Origin: Hemileia vastatrix | Taxonomy: Eukaryota; Basidiomycota; Pucciniomycetes; Pucciniales; Zaghouaniaceae | NCBI GenBank assembly: GCA_030280995.1 | Contig: JASXTE010000010.1 | Coordinates: 22,824,823 to 22,888,822 of the forward strand | DNA length: 64,000 nt | Direction: 5' to 3' | Shown: positions 57,851-64,000 of the stretch, piece by piece | How the letters are laid out: each line of letters starts with the position of its first letter | How positions within the stretch are numbered: position 1 is the first letter of the stretch | Program-made: the position numbers and the translations under genes | Notes under the pieces: model-generated | The model's input: only the letters and a program-made list of their open reading frames with translations | Told to the model about the DNA's origin: nothing | Database searches by the model: none

Positions 57851-58517
57851 TCCTCCCTCCAATCAAGAATGTCCCCATTCTTATAACTTTGCATAAGTGG
57901 TTGAGAAATTCCAAAAGAATTATCTTTTCTAATAAAATAATTTGATAAATTTGTTTTAGCTGGTCTTCTTTTAAATCTTTATAATAAAAACGTTCTTTCT
58001 TCTTCTCTGGCTTGATATAACATAAAATAAAATAAATCTTGTGATGATTCCACTACTGAGAGCAAGGTTTGAATCCCTTCAGACTCCCATATACCAGTCT
58101 TCCTTCTTGTCACAGCATTGAGAGAGTGGATCTTCCTATGAGCCGAATACTCCTGATTCCAACCTCATAGGGCCCCCCACTGAGCCGAATTCTATGATTC
58201 CAATCTCGCCATAAGGTCCTCCAAGCTTCACACCAAAAAAAAAAAATGGCCTAACTATGAGGCACTAAAAAATCATTCCCTAAAATCCAACTACCATCCT
58301 AACTTCTGATTCCTTCATCACAATTTTCAAACTTTGCTATACAGCAAACCCATAAAATACTTTTGCCAGGCTTCCAATAATAATTTTAACTTTAGACCAT
58401 GTTAAAGCGCCACAAATTTCACCTAATTAACCATTATGCTTTCTTTAGCATCATCACCACCTAAAGTTTTAACCTCCTAAAGCTATCAGCACCCAATTCC
58501 AGAAATAATTGAATAAC
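57851..58517 (-). other. G4 3' untranslated stretch
   Basis: No gene was recognised, in contrast to the same place in G3, which holds the 7740-8376 gene. Two related blocks, TGAGCCGAATACTCCTGATT at 58140 and TGAGCCGAATTCTATGATTC at 58182, form a short tandem repeat. Confidence 0.5.
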
Positions 58518-59028
58518 CAGTTTAGAGTCTTAGGGGACAGTGATAAATTAAAAGATTGAATTGAGTTATCCAAACAAGATTGACATTCCAATTTAAAGTC
58601 TTGGTAGACCAAACATATAATCGATTGCCAGTTTATGGTCTTGGTGGACCAAATATCGTTTAAGTGCATAAATATCTTGATATATTCCTAAGTAAGGCCT
58701 AGGCTTGACCAAAGATTGAATAAATTTGATAATCCAGTTTAATGTCATAGTGGACCAAACATTTGATCGACAAGTAATCCAGTATAAGGCCATAGTGGTC
58801 CAATGAATGTTGAATTATCCTGCAGATATTAATTTTCCAGTTTAAAGTCATAGTGGACTAAACAATGAATGAACTACCAGTTTAAAGTCATGGTGGACCA
58901 AACATTTAATCGATAAGAAATCCAGTTTAAGGTCATGGTGGACCCAACAGCTTGATAACAGTCCAGTTTAAGGTCTTGGTGGACCTAACATTTGATAACA
59001 CTCCAGTTTAAGGTCTTGGTGGACCTAA
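58518..59028. repeat. divergent H2 hairpin copies (10)
   Basis: Copies start at 58518, 58589, 58629, 58735, 58780, 58838, 58878, 58923, 58964 and 59004. Stems change in pairs between AGTC/GACT and GGTC/GACC. Spacing is irregular (40 to 106 bp). Confidence 0.8.
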
Positions 59029-59096
59029 CATTTGATTTATATAAAAAGAAATCCGTCTCCAAAAATATCCATAAAATCTTGATTATCCTTGAAATT

Positions 59097-60232
59097 CAGT
59101 TTAAAGTCTTGAAGGACTAACAGCTCCAATATAAAATCTTTAATGAAAGTCTTGAAAATTAGCCAGTTTAAAGTCTTGGAGGACTAACAGCTCCAAAATT
59201 TGTATAAAACCTTAAGGAAAGTCTTGAGCAGTAGCCAGTTTAAAGTCTTGGAGGACTAACAGATCCAAAATACGTGTAAAAAAAATCCTTAAAGAACGTC
59301 TTGAACAGTAGCCAGTTTAAAGTCTTGGAGGACTAACAGCTCCGAAATTTGTATAAAACCCTTAAGGAAAGTCTTGAACAGTAACCAGTTTAAAGTCTTG
59401 GAGGACTAACAGCTCCAAAATACGTGTAAAAAACCTTAAAGAACGTCTTGAAAAGTAACCAGTTTAAAGTCTTGGAGGACTAACAGATCCAAAATACATG
59501 TAAAAAAACCTTAAAGAATGTCTTGAACAGTAGCCAGTTTAAAGTCTTGGAGGACTAACAGATCCAAAATACATGTAAAAAACCTTAAAGAATGTCTTGA
59601 AAAGTAACCAGTTTAAAGTCTTGGAGGACTAACAGATCCAAAATACATGTAAAAAAACCTTAAAGAATGTCTTGAACAGTAACCAGTTTAAAGTCTTGGA
59701 GGACTAACAGATCCAAAATACATGTAAAAAAACCTTAAAGAATGTCTTGAACAGTAGCCAGTTTAAAGTCTTGGAGGACTAACAGATCCAAAATACATGT
59801 AAAAAACCTTAAAGAACGTCTTGAAAAGTAACCAGTTTAAAGTCTTGGAGGACTAACAGATCCAAAATACATGTAAAAAAACCTTAAAGAATGTCTTGAA
59901 CAGTAACCAGTTTAAAGTCTTGGAGGACTAACAGATCCAAAATACATGTAAAAAAACCTTAAAGAATGTCTTGAACAGTAGCCAGTTTAAAGTCTTGGAG
60001 GACTAACAGATCCAAAATACATGTAAAAAACCTTAAAGAACGTCTTGAAAAGTAACCAGTTTAAAGTCTTGGAGGACTAACAGATCCAAAATACATGTAA
60101 AAAAACCTTAAAGAATGTCTTGAACAGTAGCCAGTTTAAAGTCTTGGAGGACTAACAGATCCAAAATACATGTAAAAAACCTTAAAGAACGTCTTGAAAA
60201 GTAACCAGTTTAAAGTCTTGGAGGACTAACAG
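59097..60232. repeat. H2 tandem array, 16 copies, period 67-77 bp
   Basis: Sixteen copies of the CAGTTTAAAGTC-loop-GACTAACAG motif start at 59097, 59164, 59236, 59313, 59386, 59460, 59535, 59609, 59684, 59759, 59833, 59908, 59983, 60057, 60132 and 60206. From 59460 the spacing is 74-75 bp and the spacers are nearly identical. Three spacer variants alternate to give a 224-bp higher-order unit. Confidence 0.95.
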
Positions 60233-60359
60233 ATATCTTGAAGTAAAATCCCATAAGTATTGAGTTCTTCTAGACCCTGTTTCCTGTCTAAACTAAATAA
60301 ATAAAACTAAAAAGAATGAAGACTGAAAAACAAAACTAAGAAATATAATAATAATTTTG

Positions 60360-60530
60360 ATTTAATTAATTTTTTTTTTATTTTTTATTTATTTATTTTA
60401 TTATTTTATTTTTATTTATTTATTTTATTTTATTTTATTTTTATTATTTTTTTTTTATTTTTTATTTTATTTTTTTTATTTTATTTTTATTTTATTTTTT
60501 ATTTAATTTTAATTTTAATTTTGTTTTTAA
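60360..60530. repeat. irregular T-rich tract
   Basis: Mixed TTTTA and TTTTTA units, not a clean array. It holds the same position relative to H4 as the long hexamer array in G3. Confidence 0.7.
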
Positions 60531-60667
60531 TTTAAAATAAAAGATTTTAGAAAAGATAGTTTTTGAAATAAAAGTTAAATTTTAATTTTTAAAAAAAGAT
60601 AAACGAATGTGAAAAGAAAAGATAAAAAAAAGTAATAAAAAATTTTTAAAATAAAATTTTAAAAGAT

Positions 60668-60740
60668 GCCCCCCGACCATTTGATGAGCCGTACCCTTGA
60701 CATCATACCCACATCCAAGTGCAACTTGATGTGGTTACAC
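60668..60740. repeat. H4 motif in G4
   Basis: CCGACCATTTGATGAGCC... precedes the hairpin at 60709-60734, CCACATCCAAGT with ACTTGATGTGG, perfect apart from one bulged C. Confidence 0.65.
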
Positions 60741-60805
60741 AATTTTGAGAAATTGAAAGAAAAGAAAATAAATGAAAGTTTTTAGAAGATAATTTTTATA
60801 ATGAT

Positions 60806-60859
60806 GATCACTGGGTGGGCTCCCTCCAATTTATAAAAATGATTAGAGACCACCAGTGA
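60806..60859. repeat. H1 hairpin in G4
   Basis: Same left arm as the G3 copy at 21927; the right arm AGAGACCACCAGTGA pairs with slightly more mismatch at the base of the loop. Confidence 0.7.
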
Positions 60860-60988
60860 GAATCACCTTTACAATAATTCATAATATATATTAAAGAAAA
60901 GAAATCACAATCTAAAAAAAAATCAAAAACAAAATAAAATAAAAGAATCTTGAATCCGGCGTTGAGAGCGGTGTCTCTTGATTCGTTC

Positions 60989-61119
60989 CAGTTTATAGTC
61001 TTAGTGGACTTCCTAAAATTAAAAGACAAAGCCAGGATTCAACTAGAAACAGGGAAAATTTTGGAAACGAACATTATGGGGTAATTGTGTATAGAGCAGC
61101 CAGCCCATCAATTACCCCC
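60989..61119. repeat. H2-H3 module in G4
   Basis: H2 at 60989 (AGTC/GACT), linker with AGGATTCAACTAG, and H3 at 61078-61119. Its stem is GGGGTAATTG/CAATTACCCC, a paired change from GGGGTAACTG/CAGTTACCCC in G3. Confidence 0.75.
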
Positions 61120-61332
61120 ACACTTGCCAATATTTAATTAAGAAGGTTCCCCTGTGAACACTTCTTCCAATAAATTTTAAAATTTTTTCAACACTATCTT
61201 CACCCATATTTTAAGAATTTAAAATTTTGAAAATTTTCAATGTAGGTTTTCTCGTATTTCGTTAAGTTTCATCATAGTTTCATTGCCCATATGCAGTGTA
61301 ACGACAGTAAAGCATTTTGATATAAAGAATAT

Positions 61333-61590
61333 AGTTTATCCTCATTGCGGAGGTCATCATAAAATTTCGTTGATATCATAGTTTATCCTCGTTGCGGAGG
61401 TATAAATTTAATAAAAGTCATTAAAATTGTAGTTTATCCTCATTTCGGAGTTGATAAAATTTAAGAAATTTCATAGTTTATCCTCATTGCGGAGGAATCC
61501 ATAAAGTTTCATTGATATCATAGTTTATCCTCATTGCGGAGGAATCCATAAAGTTTCATTGATATCATAGTTTATCCTCATTGCGGAGGA
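61333..61590. repeat. H2-variant array at the pol 3' end (6 copies)
   Basis: AGTTTATCCTC, loop, GAGG copies start at 61333, 61380, 61431, 61475, 61522 and 61569. The last copy is the end of pol itself: on the minus strand it encodes RNEDKL and overlaps the stop. Confidence 0.85.
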
Positions 61591-64000
61591 AGACTTCGGC
61601 ACTCCTGGTGCCTCTAGGATAGAACCGTTTCACTTGATCGGCCGCTACCCTCTTCTTCAATACTACTCCATCCAACTCTTCTAGCACATATGAACCGCCG
61701 GAAACTTGCTCCTTGATTTTATATGGTCCATTCCACCTATCTGCGAACATTTTTCCCCACTGACTTTCCAAACTCCTATTATACACCAGGACCATATCTC
61801 CTGGGTTCAAAGGTTTCCTTAATCGATGTGCCAACCGCTCATCCCAATATCTAACTGATTGATTTTGGATCTTCATCATCCGCGAATATGCCTTTTCTAA
61901 ATATTCTTCTTTCTTTTCTAGCTGCATCATTCTTGCACACAATAATTCTTCAGTAGTTTTGACCGTGTCCCAGTCAACTCCAAGATATGATTCAGCTTCT
62001 AAATCAACCGGTAAAACTGCTTTCTGTCCAAAAACAAGTTCATAAGGTGAAAATCCGGTCGTCCTTTTGGCAGTGATTCGATCAGCAAATAAAACTAAAG
62101 GTAAATAGTGCCTCCATTTTTCGGCACTTGTCCCACACATTTTAACTAAAGCATCCTTGATAACTTGATGCCCTCTCTCAACCATGCCTTCAGCTTCAGG
62201 ATAATATGGGGTTGCTACCCTAACCTTTGATCCAACTTTCAATACGGCCTCTTTAAACTCTGTCCCAAATTCAGGACCTCCATCTACCGTTACCAACTTC
62301 ATCACCCCATACCTATATACCCAATTATTCAAAAAAAATTCTGCCACATTTTTGGCAGTTAAATTAATAAGAGGCGCTGCCTCTACCCAACCAGATAAAT
62401 CATCTCTGGCCACAATTAAATATTTATACCGTCCCTCTTTTATATGAACGGCATCTAAACTAACTCTTCCAAAGAGCGTATATTCACCGGTCGCGCGTCC
62501 AGGTTCTTTTGGCCTTAAATAACTTCGTCTTTGATATTCTTCGCATGACTGAACCCACTGTTTAACAGCCATCTTCATGCCAGGCCACCAAAATCGATCA
62601 GAAATTCTTCTAAATGTTTCTCCAACGCCTCTATGCCCGAGATCTTCATGCAGTGATTTCAAAACTAATTCTTGCCCCTTCTCTTGAGTTATAACTACTT
62701 GAGGATTTGGATACCTCCTCCTCATTAAACGTCGACCAGATAGGTAAAACGTAGATGACTTCCTCTTGATAGCCACCCATTCATCGTCTTCACAATCTTC
62801 TGGCCTCTCTAAAGTCAACAAATATTTGACTAACAAAAAATAAAAACCAGTCTGACCCCAGACTTCATCTTGAAAATCGATTAATATAACATCAATAGGG
62901 ACTTCTCTATCACCAATATCACCTGCACATGAATGAGCCAATAATCGTTGACCCCTAAATAAATTTTTAATCGAGCTATGTCGACGTTTTTCTTCCGAAC
63001 CTTTGGATCCTTCGAAAACCGTATTTGAAAATACCTCTTTCTCTTTATCCACCTTTTTATTTAAATTCTCTAATTCTCCAACATATACACCATTCCTTAA
63101 TTTACTACTATCCCACACTACCAATCCATTTTCCTCTACATACACCACATCTTCTTCTACCTCCTCTCTGCCGAATTTATCTACACCTTTTTCAACACCT
63201 TTTTTAACATAAAAACTATTTTCCAGTTTATCCTCTTGGTGGAGGTCATCATCATCATAATCTAAACACAATAGTCCTGCCAGTTTAACCTCATGGGGGA
63301 GGTATGGAAAGTCTTCAGCTCCTTTAGTGCTGGCTTTGATAATAGGTATATCTTCATCGAACTCTTCTGAGTCTGAATCTTCTTCAGTGGGTGGTCTCCT
63401 TGATAAACCATCTGGCATAGTAAAAGTTTTGCCAGGCTTATGAACTAAATCGAACGAAAAATGTTGAATAAAAGCTACCCATCTCGTCATGGGTGCGTTC
63501 GGTAAACTTGGGGAATTAATCATCTGGATTAACAATTTCGCATCCACTTGCAACTCAAAATGTTGCCCCCACAAAATATGCTGAAGTTTCTTCAGTATTT
63601 TCGCCACACCACATAATTCCAATTTTGGTTGAGAATATCTTGATTCGACCTCAGTAAATACTACAGATTCATACCTAACTGGCCTGATGTAACCAGCTTT
63701 ATCCATCTGAGACAAAACCGCCCCAGCTGCCACCTGACTTGAATCAACTGCTAAATAAATTCTACCAGCATCTTTTCCATAATCTAACTTGTGCAGGACT
63801 AAATCCTTCCCTACAACCTCCTTCAACTTCACAAACGCCTTCTCACACTCTTCATCCCACTCCCAGTCTGCATCCTTTCTCGTTAACCGTCTCAATGGAG
63901 CTGCCAATGAAGAAAAGTCCTTGATAAACATTCTAACATATACGCAAACGCCTAAAAACCCTCTAACTTCGGTCGTATTCTTGGGTCTTGGCCAGGACTG
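61565..64000 (-). CDS. G4 Pol: RT connection, RNase H, integrase (partial, open)
   Basis: An uninterrupted 811-codon frame continues past the window edge. TEVRGFLGVCVYVRMFIKDF is the end of RT. RNase H shows YLAVDSSQVAAGAVLSQ, YSQPKLELCGVAKILKKLQ and PDGLSRR. The spacer has EVKL and EDKL, translated H2 motifs (63224, 63281). Integrase follows: LHEDLGHRGVGETFRRISDRFWWPG with SCEEYQRRS (finger; the second Cys of the CxxC pair is Tyr), SLDAVHIKEG, LVTVDGGPEFGTEF, YYPEAEGMVERGHQVIK and the GPY module WNGPYKIKEQ. No chromodomain. Stop TGA 61565-61567. It is the best-preserved copy of the G3-family enzymes here. Confidence 0.85.
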   Translation of the reverse strand, partial: QSWPRPKNTTEVRGFLGVCVYVRMFIKDFSSLAAPLRRLTRKDADWEWDEECEKAFVKLKEVVGKDLVLHKLDYGKDAGRIYLAVDSSQVAAGAVLSQMDKAGYIRPVRYESVVFTEVESRYSQPKLELCGVAKILKKLQHILWGQHFELQVDAKLLIQMINSPSLPNAPMTRWVAFIQHFSFDLVHKPGKTFTMPDGLSRRPPTEEDSDSEEFDEDIPIIKASTKGAEDFPYLPHEVKLAGLLCLDYDDDDLHQEDKLENSFYVKKGVEKGVDKFGREEVEEDVVYVEENGLVVWDSSKLRNGVYVGELENLNKKVDKEKEVFSNTVFEGSKGSEEKRRHSSIKNLFRGQRLLAHSCAGDIGDREVPIDVILIDFQDEVWGQTGFYFLLVKYLLTLERPEDCEDDEWVAIKRKSSTFYLSGRRLMRRRYPNPQVVITQEKGQELVLKSLHEDLGHRGVGETFRRISDRFWWPGMKMAVKQWVQSCEEYQRRSYLRPKEPGRATGEYTLFGRVSLDAVHIKEGRYKYLIVARDDLSGWVEAAPLINLTAKNVAEFFLNNWVYRYGVMKLVTVDGGPEFGTEFKEAVLKVGSKVRVATPYYPEAEGMVERGHQVIKDALVKMCGTSAEKWRHYLPLVLFADRITAKRTTGFSPYELVFGQKAVLPVDLEAESYLGVDWDTVKTTEELLCARMMQLEKKEEYLEKAYSRMMKIQNQSVRYWDERLAHRLRKPLNPGDMVLVYNRSLESQWGKMFADRWNGPYKIKEQVSGGSYVLEELDGVVLKKRVAADQVKRFYPRGTRSAEVFLRNEDKL

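Larger units (their letters stand above)
57199..64000 (-). mobile_element. G4: second G3-family gypsy element, 3' half, runs off the window
   Basis: Read right to left: pol (64000-61565), an H2 array, H3, H2, H1, H4, a T-rich tract, a large H2 array, a polypurine-like tract and a 3' LTR. The motif order matches G3 on its pol side (hexamer array, H4, H1, H2, H3, pol). G4 lacks the antisense Zn-cluster genes and keeps far more CpG than G3. Its 5' LTR is outside the window. Confidence 0.8.

Noticed and set aside
59097..60232. CRISPR-like regular array
   Set aside because: The spacers are nearly identical to each other, there are no cas genes, and the array lies inside a eukaryotic gypsy element. 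It is a tandem satellite of the H2 motif.

Overview
The window is AT-rich eukaryotic DNA made almost entirely of transposable elements. No host gene, rRNA, functional tRNA, CRISPR array or bacterial operon was recognised. Short GT-AG introns (49 and 77 bp), fungal-type Zn2Cys6 cysteine patterns, gypsy chromoviruses, PIF/Harbinger, Tc1 and CACTA-like relics, and strong CpG loss in some copies point to a TE-bloated fungal genome. A rust fungus (Pucciniales) would fit; that is inference from composition and TE content, not from a marker gene.

Layout. 1-1937: remains of a PIF/Harbinger transposon on the minus strand. 3055-31960: a decayed Ty1/copia element split inside its reverse transcriptase by a large minus-strand Ty3/gypsy element (here G3, 6639-30333, target duplication ACGG/ACAG). 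G3 is itself split by a plus-strand chromovirus (G1, 8791-18153, target duplication TTAAC). 31966-44810: non-genic DNA with foldback/MITE-like repeats, a decayed coiled-coil gene, a CACTA-like MITE (38621-38892), a solo LTR with target duplication (40249-41386) sitting in an older LTR, and a Tc1/mariner pseudogene. 44811-53321: a second chromovirus (G2), collinear with G1 but divergent. 54171-55942: a longer CACTA-like element with the same palindromic TIRs. 57199-64000: the 3' half of a second G3-family gypsy element (G4, minus strand) that runs off the window with an open 811-codon pol.

How the genes work together. G1/G2 encode a small coiled-coil ORF1, Gag with a zinc knuckle, protease, RT-RNase H, and integrase with a GPF module and chromodomain; all are interrupted. 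G3/G4 encode Gag (CCHC), protease, RT-RNase H and integrase with GPY but no chromodomain. Between integrase and the 3' LTR, G3/G4 have a long region of small hairpin-forming motifs that recur about 50 times and show compensatory changes in the stem. In G3 this region also holds two genes on the opposite strand (plus) with Zn2Cys6-like cysteine clusters; one (7740-8376) is intact if a 49-bp intron is removed.

Most notable: the covarying hairpin motif family of the G3/G4 lineage; the antisense Zn-cluster genes; the CGG-rich 11-bp array in the G4 LTR; the CACTA-like family whose TIRs each contain a 22-bp perfect palindrome; and a splice-donor-like site at the end of ORF1 in both chromoviruses. 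All alignments and counts were done by eye.
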